This document shows positions 52,687 to 62,319 of a DNA stretch of 63,189 nucleotides, one piece after another. The position numbers and the translations under genes are program-made. The DNA lies in assembly GCA_030538255.1 (NCBI GenBank), contig JAUNUI010000019.1, forward strand, positions 1 to 63,189, read 5' to 3'. Position 1 is the stretch's first letter, and the number at the start of each line of letters is the position of its first letter. The notes under the pieces were generated by a model. The model saw only the letters and a program-made list of their open reading frames with translations, made no database searches and was not told the origin of the DNA. Source of the DNA: Pelistega sp. GTDB taxonomy: Bacteria > Pseudomonadota > Gammaproteobacteria > Burkholderiales > Burkholderiaceae_B.

Positions 52687-52726
52687 TTAACACAACACAC
52701 TAACGACATCAGATGAGGGTTTTAAG

Positions 52727-53377
52727 GTGGTAACACTGTCTACGCAAGATGGTAAGCAGATTTCTGCTTATCGCCAAGGTGAGGAACAGGCCATTGGCTT
52801 AGTCGTTCTGCAAGAGATTTTTGGGGTTAATAGTCATATTCGCAGCGTGGTTGAGCGCTTTGCTGCCGCAGGTTTCGATACCATTGCACCAGCGCTTTTT
52901 GACCGCGTAGAACCTGGGGTGGAGCTAGGCTATACGCCTGAAGATATCCAGCGTGGCCTTGAATTGCGTGCTGGTGTTAGCACCGAACAGACCTTACTGG
53001 ATATCCAGAGCGCGATCGAGGCGCTGGGTGATAAGCCTATATGTATTGTGGGTTATTGCTGGGGCGGCACACTCGCATGGTTGAGCGCACATCATTTCCC
53101 TCAGCTGAAAGCGGCCTCCTGTTGGTATGGTGGTGGCATTGCGCAGCATAAGGATTTGCAGGCGAAGATACCGGTTCAGATGCATTTTGCCGAGCTTGAT
53201 AAATCAATTCCCCTAAGCGATGTCAAGGCTATTCGCGAGGCTCAGCCTAAGGCCGAGATGTATCTTTACTCCGGTGTAGATCATGGCTTTGGTTGCGAGC
53301 AGCGAGGGTCTTTTAATGAAAAAGCTAATGCTCTTGCTTATGAACGTACGCTGCAGTTTTTTGCGCGGTATCGTTAG
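52727..53377 (+). CDS. Dienelactone hydrolase family protein
   Basis: A 216-residue alpha/beta hydrolase with the dienelactone hydrolase triad: nucleophile cysteine in VGYCWGGTLAW, an aspartate near AELDKSIPL and the histidine in GVDHGFGCEQRGSF. It opens lactones from chlorocatechol or protoanemonin-like compounds. Start is GTG. Confidence 0.9.
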   Translation: MVTLSTQDGKQISAYRQGEEQAIGLVVLQEIFGVNSHIRSVVERFAAAGFDTIAPALFDRVEPGVELGYTPEDIQRGLELRAGVSTEQTLLDIQSAIEALGDKPICIVGYCWGGTLAWLSAHHFPQLKAASCWYGGGIAQHKDLQAKIPVQMHFAELDKSIPLSDVKAIREAQPKAEMYLYSGVDHGFGCEQRGSFNEKANALAYERTLQFFARYR

Positions 53378-53509
53378 GTGTTCGAGTATTTTGCGTCTTG
53401 TGTGGTACAAATCACAGAAATCTGTGCTGTTTTACGCTGTTTACTGTAAGTAATGGTGCTTTGTGAAAGAAGTCAGCGTATCGAGTTTAAGTGGGGAGGA
53501 GGCAACAAC

Positions 53510-53740
53510 TCAAGGTCTAGCTAACATAATGAATAACTCAAGGATTACTAATAAGGCAATAAGCATAAGCGCCATAAGTATCCAGGCGTTTCGGGTATGG
53601 CGACGGGCTTGTTCTGCCTCCCTAAGTTCTTCTAGAAGATCTTCTATCTGATCTTCGCTCATATCTTCAATTTTGCTGGGGCGAAGAGCACGTTTGATGG
53701 CTCGGCTGAGTTCTGAAGTTGTGTAATATCGATTCCCCAT
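53510..53740 (-). CDS. Small single-span membrane protein
   Basis: A 76-residue protein from ATG 53740 (GGAGG upstream). Soluble acidic helical N-part (DMSEDQIEDLLEELREAEQA) and one C-terminal membrane helix (AWILMALMLIALLVILELFI), so a tail-anchored topology. Family unknown. Confidence 0.6.
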   Translation of the reverse strand: MGNRYYTTSELSRAIKRALRPSKIEDMSEDQIEDLLEELREAEQARRHTRNAWILMALMLIALLVILELFIMLARP

Positions 53741-53821
53741 AAGCTCCTCCATTAAAAAGCCTTATTGTGTTTATATAGTAACTCAAAAGATCTTAAATTT
53801 TTTATGCAATTTTAGTTTGTA

Positions 53822-53876
53822 TTTTATACGCGAAAAAACAGACTGCTCTCTGAGACCTAGCCCTGATTGAAAAGGG
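53822..53876 (+). repeat. Stray CRISPR leader end plus partial repeat
   Basis: A leader-like CGAAAAAACAGACTGCT is followed by 29 nt of the 37-nt repeat (53848-53876) with one substitution, then the sequence departs. This copies the leader-repeat junction of the array 22 kb away. It has no spacer. Confidence 0.85.
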
Positions 53877-53883
53877 GGAGGTC

Positions 53884-53904
53884 CGGCAATTGAAAATTGA
53901 CCAC
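53884..53904. repeat. IS21-like end remnant
   Basis: CGGCAATTGAAAATTGACC, identical to the core at 11852, sits directly after the stray CRISPR repeat and before the truncated toxin gene. Confidence 0.5.
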
Positions 53905-53942
53905 ATGAAAATCGATATTTACATTGTGATTACCCATATGCC

Positions 53943-54044
53943 ATGAGGTTTAAATCAGGCTATACTGTTATGGCTATTTCTGGATCTAATCGCCGACTCA
54001 TATTGGCAATGGCAATTGAACATTATGAAAACTATAAAAAATAA
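53943..54044 (+). pseudogene. Truncated toxin-like ORF overlapping the CopG antitoxin
   Basis: 33 codons, MRFKSGYTVMAISGSNRRLI and on to ENYKK, running 20 bp into the antitoxin gene. The position and overlap are those of a BrnT-type toxin, but the sequence is too short to prove it. The 5' part was probably lost with the IS21-like insertion. Confidence 0.4.
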
Positions 54045-54291
54045 ACCGATTCCTTCATTCAAGAGTAATCAAGAGGCTGAAGAGTTTGTGGCTAAGGCTG
54101 ACTTGTCGGAGTACGATTTGTCAGCATTTCAACCAATGCATTTTGAGTTTGTTGAGAAGGATGCGTCTATCAATATGCGAATTCCTAGCTCTTTGCTGGC
54201 AGCACTTAAGATTAAGGCGAAAGCAAAAGGGATCCCTTATACGCGTTATATTCGTCTCTTAATTGAAAAAGATATTCACTTTAAAACCTAA
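54025..54291 (+). CDS. CopG/BrnA-type antitoxin
   Basis: An 88-residue protein: SNQEAEEFVAKADLSEYDLS and NMRIPSSLLAALKIKAKAKGIPYTRYIRLLIEKD, the ribbon-helix-helix CopG_antitoxin form usually paired with BrnT toxins. Its partner upstream is broken, so it may now be an orphan antitoxin. Confidence 0.8.
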   Translation: MKTIKNKPIPSFKSNQEAEEFVAKADLSEYDLSAFQPMHFEFVEKDASINMRIPSSLLAALKIKAKAKGIPYTRYIRLLIEKDIHFKT

Positions 54292-54378
54292 ACGCAGCAA
54301 AACAATGTTTCATACATGAAACTTGCGTCTCTCGCATTTTACGATTATTTTAATGACGTAAATCGGGAGGGTTATTTG

Positions 54379-55359
54379 ATGACGAGTATGCAGACGAATG
54401 GTAGGGCGCCTATAGATATTGAATCTCAATATGACGCTCAAGCCTTAATGGACCAGCAAGCACGAGATCTTGGCACAGGGCAAGACGTGAATCCACAGGT
54501 ATATCAGCAAGAAATTAAGGTTCGTACAGAGCAGGGTACTGAGCTTGCGGCAACGCTTTTTTCCCCGCAACATGGGCGTATTAAGGGGGCGGTGATGATT
54601 GCCCCAGCCACAGGTGTGAAGCGACGCTTCTATACGGCCTTCGCGCAACACTTGGTGGGGCATGGCTTTGCGGTAATGACGTTTGACAATTCTGGCATCG
54701 GTGATTCTTTATCGGTTCCTTTGAAACAGTCCACGACGCGTCTACAAGACTGGGGGCAAGTGGATATGCCGGCGATCTTGAATGAGCTGATGCAACGCTT
54801 CCCCGATGCCCTTTATCATCTGATCGGGCACAGTGCGGGTGGGCAGTTGATTGGCTTAATGCCCAATGCGCATCACTTAAGTTCTGTCTTCAACTATGCC
54901 AGCTCCTCAGGATCTTTGCGTAATATGCGGGGTTGGTTTCGCTTGCAGGCACACTTTTTTATGCGTTGCTATATCCCTTTGAATAATGCTGTATTTGGTC
55001 TTACGCGTGCCGATTGGGTCGGCATGGGAGAGCCCTTGCCACGGGATGTTGCGCAACAATGGGCGACATGGTGTAAGGGGCGTGGTTATGCGGAGACTGG
55101 TTTTGGGCGCACAATCCAGACGCATCATTATGATAGCTTGGCCTGCCCAGGCTTGTGGATCAGCGCGATTGATGATGATATCGCATGCTCTGCGAATGTG
55201 GATGATATGATTCGGGTCTATAAGCGGATGCCCTCACAACGCATTGATTTAATTCCTTCTGAATATGGGTTTAAAGAAATAGGGCATATGAACTTCTTTC
55301 GCCGCCAATATGCCGTACTCTGGCCGCTTGCCGTGGATTGGTTGCAGAGACATAGTTGA
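54379..55359 (+). CDS. Alpha/beta hydrolase
   Basis: A 326-residue serine hydrolase from ATG 54379 (GGGAGGG upstream; the frame is open to 54316). Nucleophile motif LIGHSAGGQLIG, oxyanion region APATGVKRRFY, catalytic histidine near GHMNFFRRQ. It resembles proteobacterial hydrolases annotated as YheT/lysophospholipase-like. Substrate unknown. It converges with the WYL regulator, 9 bp apart. Confidence 0.82.
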   Translation: MTSMQTNGRAPIDIESQYDAQALMDQQARDLGTGQDVNPQVYQQEIKVRTEQGTELAATLFSPQHGRIKGAVMIAPATGVKRRFYTAFAQHLVGHGFAVMTFDNSGIGDSLSVPLKQSTTRLQDWGQVDMPAILNELMQRFPDALYHLIGHSAGGQLIGLMPNAHHLSSVFNYASSSGSLRNMRGWFRLQAHFFMRCYIPLNNAVFGLTRADWVGMGEPLPRDVAQQWATWCKGRGYAETGFGRTIQTHHYDSLACPGLWISAIDDDIACSANVDDMIRVYKRMPSQRIDLIPSEYGFKEIGHMNFFRRQYAVLWPLAVDWLQRHS

Positions 55360-55368
55360 GAATATACT

Positions 55369-56235
55369 TTAAAACAAATACGGATCCAGTTCATTGCGAT
55401 TCCGCACGATGATTTGTTGCGCCTCAGCCTTAACATCATACTTATGCGGGTCGATATTGAAGGCTTGTAAGGTGTAATTAACCAGAGCTGCACGCGTTGG
55501 TATGCGTAATTCACCATCGCGCATGCCATAATCCATTTCAATAATTTCACGTTGCTCAGGACTCAAGCGAGGGTCTGGGCTGATGATGATATCAATTCGC
55601 TTTTGCCAGAGTTCATCATGCTCTTGCGTGAATTCGGATTCATTTAATAGCTCGGCGTCCTCACGAAAACGGCTTAACACGAAGTCACGAAAGTCCTTTT
55701 GCTTCTCACAATAGGCCCGGATATGCCAACGCATGGGTGTGCAGACCAAGGTGTGTGGTGCAATCACACGTGTTTCTGCTACAGGTGAGGATAGGGATAT
55801 GTAGCTTATTTCAACACGTTTGCGCTGACGTGCCGCTTGAATTAAGGGACGCAGAATAGCGGGTTGGATATTTCTCACTGGCACAGCCACCACTTCCGTA
55901 TGGGCAAAACCCAAGTGTAAATTCTCGAAGGCGTAGGCGATGTCTTTATCACGGCTGAGTAAGTGTAAGTACTCATCGGCCGTGCCCGTGGTGTAGATCG
56001 GCTTGAAAGTTGGACTCGGCTTGTAACCCTTGAGGTGCTTGTCATAGACTAAATTGCCTTGACCTTCACCTGCTAGATAGTTATTAATGTCTTTTGAGGC
56101 CTGTTGGCGCCCAATACCTAAACTTGAGCATAGGTGGTTGGTGGTGAGGCGCCCCTCCCACTGGGCTACGATTTCGATAATACGGTAGCGAAATAGTAGG
56201 TCCCAACGCATTGGCCAGAGAACTTGAGTTGTCAT
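55369..56235 (-). CDS. WYL-domain transcriptional regulator
   Basis: A 288-residue regulator: winged-helix N-terminus (GRLTTNHLCSSLGIGRQQASKDI), WYL domain (VEISYISLSSPVAETRVIAPHTLVCTPMRWHIRAYC, DFRDFVLSRF) and a C-terminal WCX-like extension. WYL proteins sense nucleic-acid ligands and often regulate defense or DNA-damage genes. Confidence 0.87.
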   Translation of the reverse strand: MTTQVLWPMRWDLLFRYRIIEIVAQWEGRLTTNHLCSSLGIGRQQASKDINNYLAGEGQGNLVYDKHLKGYKPSPTFKPIYTTGTADEYLHLLSRDKDIAYAFENLHLGFAHTEVVAVPVRNIQPAILRPLIQAARQRKRVEISYISLSSPVAETRVIAPHTLVCTPMRWHIRAYCEKQKDFRDFVLSRFREDAELLNESEFTQEHDELWQKRIDIIISPDPRLSPEQREIIEMDYGMRDGELRIPTRAALVNYTLQAFNIDPHKYDVKAEAQQIIVRNRNELDPYLF

Positions 56236-56381
56236 AAGAGAATCCTAGTGGAAAAGGTGAAGTGGTTCAATATCGATAGTGATTTAATGTCTATATAGAT
56301 ATGAGGCGGCAAAAAAGTCGCTAATTACGGATGAATACATAAACTCTATATAGAAGCAAGACAGCGAAAAAACCAAAAATA

Positions 56382-56447
56382 CCTGCTTGAAAAAGCGACC
56401 TATATATGTATACAGCATCGACATGTCGTTATTGGCGATTATAGAAT
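56382..56447 (+). promoter_or_regulatory. Repeated promoter cassette, copy 4
   Basis: CCTGCTTGAAAAAGCGACC, LexA-like CTAT-N8-ACAG at 56400-56415, -35 TCGACA at 56418-56423, 18-bp spacer, -10 TAGAAT at 56442-56447. It lies 45 kb from the other copies and precedes a lipoprotein gene. Confidence 0.6.
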
Positions 56448-56493
56448 AATTATACGTAATAACAACTTAATCACCAGGAAGAAGGAAAATATA

Positions 56494-57078
56494 ATGAAAA
56501 TTAAAGCGCTAGTAGGCATCTGTGCCTTAAGTTCTATGGTCGGTTGTGCATCGTATAATGCCAATCCGTATACCGCCTTAGCGGATAATCAGCATGCGAT
56601 TCAAGAAGCGGCAAAAAAAGCCAATGGCGGTAAAGTGGGCTTAGAGACAATAACGTTAAAAGACACTGTTTCGCCTAGCCTGACCTGTCGTGCTGCAGGG
56701 CCCGTGAATCCCGCACCTGGTAAGACAGTACAACAATATATTGAAGAAGCCTTGAAGATGGAGCTGTATATGGGTGGGGTCTATGTTCCTGAGGCAAGGA
56801 ATCGCATCCGTGCGCAATTAACTTCGTTGGGCTTTAGCTCAGTCGGTGATGCACATTGGGCCTTGGGTTTACATCTGGCTTCAGACTCTTTGCCACAAGG
56901 CTATAACGCCGATGTGAAATATCCATTTAGCGCTAGCTTCTTTGCAGACTATGCCTGTCGCGATGTGGCTGAGGCATTCGCACCAGCAGTACAACAGTTG
57001 GTCCGGAAAGCGGTTACTGCCCCTGAGTTTCAGCAGTTGATCGCACCCCTTGCTGAGAGTGGATTGATACAGAAGTAG
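56494..57078 (+). CDS. Lipoprotein, unknown family
   Basis: A 194-residue lipoprotein with lipobox MVGC|AS and a mature domain containing TCRAAGPVNPAPGKTVQQYI, VYVPEARNRIRAQLTSLGFS and SASFFADYACRDVAEAFAPA (a possible disulfide). Downstream of cassette copy 4 with ribosome site GGAAGAAGG. Function unknown; may be damage-induced if the cassette is LexA-controlled. Confidence 0.7.
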   Translation: MKIKALVGICALSSMVGCASYNANPYTALADNQHAIQEAAKKANGGKVGLETITLKDTVSPSLTCRAAGPVNPAPGKTVQQYIEEALKMELYMGGVYVPEARNRIRAQLTSLGFSSVGDAHWALGLHLASDSLPQGYNADVKYPFSASFFADYACRDVAEAFAPAVQQLVRKAVTAPEFQQLIAPLAESGLIQK

Positions 57079-57191
57079 TTGAGTAATGGCTTGCTTGAAT
57101 TGAGAAAATCGCCGACTTTATAAAGCGTGATCATCATTCATGTGTTAAGAGTTAATAAACCAAGCAAAACAAAATATATTTTGAGCATAAT

Positions 57192-57231
57192 AACAAGCCG
57201 ACTATCTGAGAGTAAATAGTCGGCTTGTTTT
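57192..57231. terminator. Bidirectional terminator
   Basis: AACAAGCCGACTAT / ATAGTCGGCTTGTTTT, 14-bp perfect stem with T tract, between the lipoprotein and the convergent Bug gene. Confidence 0.9.
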
Positions 57232-57321
57232 ATGTCGCGCGTCTATCAGCTTGACTGAACAGAATCGCTCTAAGAACTTTATGTTCAATTGCTATAGATT
57301 AATTAATGAAGAGGATGCTCA

Positions 57322-58326
57322 TTAATTGGTTTGGCGTAAATTATTTTCTTTAATTACACTCGACCAAATTGCTGAGTCATGTGCAATAGTTTCTTGCATG
57401 GTTTTAGGGTCGCTATAGTTCGGATAGGCACCGACGGCTTTTAGACGAGATTTAACGTCTTCATTTTCTAAGACAACTTTTAGGGCATTCGATAGTACTT
57501 GAATCGTGCTATCAGGCGTGTCTTTCGGTGCAACTAAGCCGCCCCATGATGAAGCTTTAGCTGCTTGGATATTTTCCTCTTTGAGGGTTGGGGTATCAGG
57601 CAGTTCCTCAATACGCTGGTCGGTATTAACGGCGATTGGGCGTAAGTTACCCGCTTTAATCTGGGTCAAGACAGCTACCAAATCAGAGTACATGAAAGCG
57701 ACCTCGCCACCAAGTAGAGCGGTTACGCCAGGCGCGCTGCCTCTGAATGGGATATGTGTCATGTCAATATTTAATTCTTTGCGAATCATCTCTACCGCAA
57801 GATGTGCGGTACTGCCGACACCTGAGGTTGTGTAGTTAAGGCCCTCTTTGTTTTGTTTCGCTGCTTCAATAAGGGATTTCATATCCTTAATCTCAGGATG
57901 CGTTTTAGGATTGACCACAATCACTAATGGCGTGATATACGCGAGACCAATAGGCTTAATATCGGTTTTTAAATCATAAGGTGCTTGGGCGAGAATGAAA
58001 GGGGCAGTTAAGCTTGGTGCCGCTAAGCTAGCGATGGTATAACCGTCACCCTTGCTGCGAATTAATTGATTCATGCCGATAGAGCCTGAAGCCCCCGATT
58101 TGTTCTCCACGACCACAGTCTGCTTGAGTTCTTTACCCAGGGCTTCGGCCATCACACGTCCAGCCACATCAGTTGGACCACCAGGAGGGAAAGGGATAAT
58201 GTAGTTGACTGATTTATTCGGAAAATCATCAGCTTGTGCAATGGCAACATGAGCAGTGAATGCTTGGCTCAAAGCGATAGCTGAAAGAAGGGATAGTTTG
58301 TTGAATAATTTCAAGGAAGTCTCCAA
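57322..58326 (-). CDS. Bug/TctC-family tricarboxylate-type binding protein (1)
   Basis: A 334-residue Bug receptor: signal peptide ending VAIA|Q, FPNKSVNYIIPFPPGGPTDVAGR, VVENKSGASGSIGMNQL, LNYTTSGVGSTAHLAVEMI and VAFMYSDLVAVL. It binds an organic acid or similar small ligand in the periplasm; no TctAB permease is next to it, which is common for this family in Alcaligenaceae. Confidence 0.92.
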   Translation of the reverse strand: METSLKLFNKLSLLSAIALSQAFTAHVAIAQADDFPNKSVNYIIPFPPGGPTDVAGRVMAEALGKELKQTVVVENKSGASGSIGMNQLIRSKGDGYTIASLAAPSLTAPFILAQAPYDLKTDIKPIGLAYITPLVIVVNPKTHPEIKDMKSLIEAAKQNKEGLNYTTSGVGSTAHLAVEMIRKELNIDMTHIPFRGSAPGVTALLGGEVAFMYSDLVAVLTQIKAGNLRPIAVNTDQRIEELPDTPTLKEENIQAAKASSWGGLVAPKDTPDSTIQVLSNALKVVLENEDVKSRLKAVGAYPNYSDPKTMQETIAHDSAIWSSVIKENNLRQTN

Positions 58327-58522
58327 GTTTTTTGTATTAAATAAGTAAGCATAAGTCGAAACTGGGGTTAACCACAGTTAGTGAAAATCCTAATGTGATA
58401 CATGCGCATGGATAAATGCAGCCAGATGGTATCGAATTATTTATGCAAGGGTGTTTTAATGCGGGTTATGGCTTGTTGATTTCTGTCGTGTTATAGACTA
58501 CACTATTTAATATATTTCTATC

Positions 58523-58802
58523 ATGATTATTTCTTTCTATCATAAAGGTCTTGAAAGGTTTTACCTTACTGGTGATAAGTCTGGGATTCAGGCTTCTCAT
58601 GCGGAAAAAATAGCCAAAATATTATCTAGGCTAGACAGTTCTTTTCAGATAGGTGATATGAGTATTCCTGGTTGGAACTTACACCAATTACAAGGAACTT
58701 TAAAAAATCACTGGAGTGTGAAGGTGAGCGCGAGTTGGCGAATTACTTTTTAAGCTAGAGGATGGTGACGCTTCAATTGTCGACTATCAGAACTATCACT
58801 AA
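58523..58802 (+). pseudogene. higB: HigB/RelE-type toxin, frameshifted at a T run
   Basis: Reads MIISFYHKGLERFYLTGDKS, a HigB opening, through HQLQGTLKNHWSVKVSASWRITF and then stops at codon 77. With one T fewer in the TTTTT run at 58748-58752 the frame would continue as [16 protein letters not shown] to the stop at 58802, the normal HigB end. So the toxin lost its last 16 residues, either by mutation, slippage or sequencing error. Confidence 0.75.
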
Positions 58803-58804
58803 GG

Positions 58805-59146
58805 ATGACAACAATCATGAGAATGCATAACCCACCGTATCCTGCTTTGACGATCAAAGAAGATATTTTGCCAGAGTTTGGCTTATCCGTAACTGAGGCG
58901 GCTAAGCAATTAGGCGTTAATCGCGTGACCTTATCAAACTTATTGAATGGTAATTCAGCGATTAGCGCTGAGATGGCTTTACGCCTGCATGCTTGGTTAG
59001 GCAAGGATAGTCCAAGTCCAGAGAGTTGGTTGCATCAACAGGCTAGCTATGATTTGTGGCAAGTTGAGCAGAGGGTCGACTTTAAAGTGACGCCTGTTAA
59101 GGAAGCAATGAAGGCACAGAAAAAAACTAAAGTTGATAATCCCTAG
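58805..59146 (+). CDS. higA: HigA-family antitoxin
   Basis: A 113-residue Hig[21 protein letters not shown] and [38 protein letters not shown], the XRE-type helix-turn-helix. It follows the higB stop by 2 bp. It overlaps the 3' end of the convergent aspartoacylase-family gene by 20 bp. Confidence 0.9.
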   Translation: MTTIMRMHNPPYPALTIKEDILPEFGLSVTEAAKQLGVNRVTLSNLLNGNSAISAEMALRLHAWLGKDSPSPESWLHQQASYDLWQVEQRVDFKVTPVKEAMKAQKKTKVDNP

Positions 59147-60065
59147 CCAACCTCACTACGGTTACGCCAGGTAATAACTGTCGTAATGAGGGCATAATCA
59201 AGGTGCAATTATCATAGGGTGTGACGACGGCTTGTCCATCAGCCCAGGCAATGACTTCACCGGCTTGGGCTAAGCGCTCTAAGCCTTGCCACTCTTGGGA
59301 GAACTTAACATCCATCGAGGGCGCTACCACGGCTTGGGTGACTTCAAGAATACGTTGCTGCTCAGGCAAGGGCAGAAACCATTCACTTGGGATATCATCT
59401 TTATCAACAATATCGGCGGCAAGCATCATGCGTGCTACCTGATCTAAGGCCACATCTAATGATGCAGGGTCTCCATGGAAACCACATTCAATCAGCAAGG
59501 AACGGGCATCAGTATCATCGGCATCACCATAGCGACCATAATCACGCATGCGTACGCCGTCTTTATGTCCTGCATCCACAATCACATGCTCAGGCGTGCC
59601 AAGTGTTTGCGCGAGTTGAATATTCCTAGGTAAGAGTCCTGTTAGTAATAGTGGGGCACTAGGCTCATGCATGGAGTGGATATCTAAGAGCCAATCGCTG
59701 CGCTCAAGCCAGGGGAGGATTTCTTGAGCTCGCTGGCTTTCTTGGCTTGTACCTTGGAGTCGAGTAGCGGACCAGATACGATTCATGTCCTCATTAACAA
59801 AGCGGGATTTATCATGTGCTTCAGGATTAAAGGAATCAAAAGCGGCCAAATTACAAAACACAAGAGTCAGTTGACCTCGGCGTGGCTTTATACCCGCCTC
59901 CAGTACTTTTTTCAGTGCCCAAGCACCGCATAATTCATTGCCATGGATAAGCGCAGAAATCATTAAGTTTCTGCCAGGCATGCCAGAGTCAAAAAACCAT
60001 ATGCCTGGAGAGCCAGTGTTGCCAATGCGTTCTTGTGATATGTCTGGAGTCGGTAGTAAAAACAT
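59127..60065 (-). CDS. Succinylglutamate desuccinylase/aspartoacylase family hydrolase
   Basis: A 312-residue zinc amidohydrolase: [15 protein letters not shown] (HxxE zinc ligands), [25 protein letters not shown] (third ligand) and [10 protein letters not shown]. It releases an acyl group from an N-acyl amino acid. Its position 115 bp after a Bug receptor on the same strand suggests that the receptor brings in its substrate. Confidence 0.87.
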   Translation of the reverse strand: MFLLPTPDISQERIGNTGSPGIWFFDSGMPGRNLMISALIHGNELCGAWALKKVLEAGIKPRRGQLTLVFCNLAAFDSFNPEAHDKSRFVNEDMNRIWSATRLQGTSQESQRAQEILPWLERSDWLLDIHSMHEPSAPLLLTGLLPRNIQLAQTLGTPEHVIVDAGHKDGVRMRDYGRYGDADDTDARSLLIECGFHGDPASLDVALDQVARMMLAADIVDKDDIPSEWFLPLPEQQRILEVTQAVVAPSMDVKFSQEWQGLERLAQAGEVIAWADGQAVVTPYDNCTLIMPSLRQLLPGVTVVRLARDYQL

Positions 60066-60180
60066 AATATACCTGTTGTAGGTGATGGGTTCTCAGAATG
60101 TTCCGTTGTCTGCGCTAGCGTTGGATATATAGGCGTGGTTGATTGATGATCGGCGAACGCGTATATATCCATAGATCAGT

Positions 60181-61170
60181 TTAGTTTGGCTTTAAACCAA
60201 CGAGATCGACTAGGCGGCCATATTTCTGTGTTTCGTCTTGTTGAAACTTAACAGGATCGATGCCTGGTTCGTAGACGGTCGCACCACTTTCAGCCATCTT
60301 CTGGCGGAACGTATCCGATTTTAAGCTAGTATCTAAAGCGCTACGAAGCGTGGTCAAAATAGGCTCTGGTAAGTTTGCTGGCGTATATAAACCAAACCAG
60401 ACGTTAATATCCACATTCTCAAAGCCTGGAGTCTCAGCAAGCGCTGGAATATCTGGTGCCACAGGAGAGCGCTTACTTTCAGTAACGCCAAGCGGGATGA
60501 TGGTATCAGCTTTAACTTGTGGTAGACCTGAAGATAAGACTAAGACACCAAGGTTTAATTGACCGCTTACGAGATCAGTAACCAGTGGGGCAACGCCACG
60601 ATAAGGGACGTGTTCAACCTTGGTTTTGGCGGAGTCGTTAATCATTTCACCCGCCAAGTGCAGGGTGGTACCAACACCTGAAGAACCAAAGTTATAGTGC
60701 CCAGGTGCGGCGGCTTTTACCTTATCCAAATACTCTTGTGCATTCTTCACTCCCATGGACTTAGAGGCAGCTAACAGCATGGGCTGCGAAGCAATCATGC
60801 CGACAGGGGTGAAGTCCTTGGCGCCATCGTAGGTGACGGCTTTATTGATCATCTTAGCAATGACCATTTCATTGGTTGAACCTACAAGCAAGGTGTAGCC
60901 ATCGGCTTTGGCATTGGCTACGCGCTGTGCACCAATGGTGCCACCAGCGCCGCCTAGGTTTTCGACGACAATGTTTTGTTTAAGATGCTTGCCCAGTTCT
61001 TCAGCAAGCAGGCGAGCGGTTAAGTCCACGCTACCGCCTGCAGGATAACCCACCACAATAGAGATGGCACGGCTTGGATAGTCTTGGGCCTGTGCGACTA
61101 AGGGGGTGAAAAGGGCGCAGCTAAGTGCTAATGGGCTTAATGTATGACGAAAGAATGTTGATAGTTTCAC
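60181..61170 (-). CDS. Bug/TctC-family binding protein (2)
   Basis: A 329-residue Bug receptor: signal peptide ending VAQA|Q, YPSRAISIVVGYPAGGSVDLTAR, VVENLGGAGGTIGAQRV, HYNFGSSGVGTTLHLAGEMI. Same strand as the aspartoacylase-family gene downstream and the LysR gene upstream; together they may form a small uptake and hydrolysis unit. Confidence 0.92.
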   Translation of the reverse strand: MKLSTFFRHTLSPLALSCALFTPLVAQAQDYPSRAISIVVGYPAGGSVDLTARLLAEELGKHLKQNIVVENLGGAGGTIGAQRVANAKADGYTLLVGSTNEMVIAKMINKAVTYDGAKDFTPVGMIASQPMLLAASKSMGVKNAQEYLDKVKAAAPGHYNFGSSGVGTTLHLAGEMINDSAKTKVEHVPYRGVAPLVTDLVSGQLNLGVLVLSSGLPQVKADTIIPLGVTESKRSPVAPDIPALAETPGFENVDINVWFGLYTPANLPEPILTTLRSALDTSLKSDTFRQKMAESGATVYEPGIDPVKFQQDETQKYGRLVDLVGLKPN

Positions 61171-61330
61171 GGCATGACTTCCTTAATATATGTTTATAGG
61201 GGGTGAGTCGCTTGTCTCCATTACTCACCGTGAATTTAATACTTGCAATTTATTGTGGCACTGTGAACGTATACGATAGTGCTTTATTAGCACATTGTGG
61301 TGCTTTTATGGCATTACAGATACTGGAATT

Positions 61331-62239
61331 TTAAGTGTTCAGTGTTTTTTGCCAAACTGCTTCAGCAAGCGTGGATAGTTGTCCTTTGGCTCGGTATAGG
61401 CGCACTTCGAAGGCAATCTGTTCATTGCGGCTACCAAGTAGAATCAGTTGTTCTTGACGGCAGTCGCCCATCACCATTGACCAAGGGAGCCAAGCAATGC
61501 CTAAACCATTGCGTACAGCGCCGAGTGCAGCATCTAAGGAGTCACAGCGTATAAAGGGATTGAGTGAGTAGGGTAAGTTTTGAATGCGGTCATTAACAAT
61601 ATGCGCCATAGAAAGACCGCTTGAATAGCTAATTAGTGGCAATGTCTTAGCCGTATTATCCAAGTCAAATAAGGCGGTTCCTTGGCGATTGGTTTTACTA
61701 ACGGGTACTAATTTGTCAGTCGCTAAGGTAATGTGTTGAAAACCTGATAGGCGTAAACCACTTGAGAGCGCAGGGTGTTCATAACAGCATAGAAAGTCTG
61801 TTTTTCCTTGCTCAAGTAAGCTGGCCATTTCAGCCATCATGCCTGTTACGATATCAATTTTAGCCTCTTGCTTTAACAAAGAGGGCTTACTTTTGTTCAA
61901 GCTGACAATCCAGTCGGCGACTAAGGTATGTGCTAAACTGCGGCCAGTAGCAATGCGAATTTTGGACTGATTACCTAAGACTTCTTGTTGAATATTAATA
62001 CGAGTGCGCTCAAGTTGTTCAGTGACCTGAGAAGCAGTTTGTAATAGACGCTCACCTTGAGGAGTGAGGCTAATAGGTATTGTGTTGCGATTAATCAGTG
62101 GAACGCCAGCCCACCTTTCCAGAGCTTGAATACGGCGACCAAATGCAGGATGGGTTACATGACGTAGTTCAGCAGCACGCACAAAACTACCAGCCTTGGC
62201 TAAGGCCATGAGGTCAGCAAGGAGTTTGAGTTGTGGCAT
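61331..62239 (-). CDS. LysR-family transcriptional regulator
   Basis: A 302-residue LysR protein: N-terminal helix-turn-helix (LLADLMALAKAGSFVRAAELRHVTHPAFGRRIQALERWAGVPL) and a periplasmic-binding-like effector domain (RIATGRSLAHTLVADWI, GLGIAWLPWSMV). Upstream of the second Bug gene in the same direction, so a likely regulator of that unit. Confidence 0.9.
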   Translation of the reverse strand: MPQLKLLADLMALAKAGSFVRAAELRHVTHPAFGRRIQALERWAGVPLINRNTIPISLTPQGERLLQTASQVTEQLERTRINIQQEVLGNQSKIRIATGRSLAHTLVADWIVSLNKSKPSLLKQEAKIDIVTGMMAEMASLLEQGKTDFLCCYEHPALSSGLRLSGFQHITLATDKLVPVSKTNRQGTALFDLDNTAKTLPLISYSSGLSMAHIVNDRIQNLPYSLNPFIRCDSLDAALGAVRNGLGIAWLPWSMVMGDCRQEQLILLGSRNEQIAFEVRLYRAKGQLSTLAEAVWQKTLNT

Positions 62240-62282
62240 ATTTATTGTCCTGTTTGTCAGATTATTGGCGTTTCATGCTTTT

Positions 62283-62302
62283 TGTAATACACTTGTATTA
62301 CA
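62283..62302 (+). promoter_or_regulatory. Palindromic operator of the RelB-type antitoxin
   Basis: TGTAATAC-N4-GTATTACA, a perfect 8-bp dyad 18 bp upstream of the antitoxin ATG; expected autoregulatory site. Confidence 0.6.
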
Positions 62303-62319
62303 GATTAAAGGGGTGTTAT

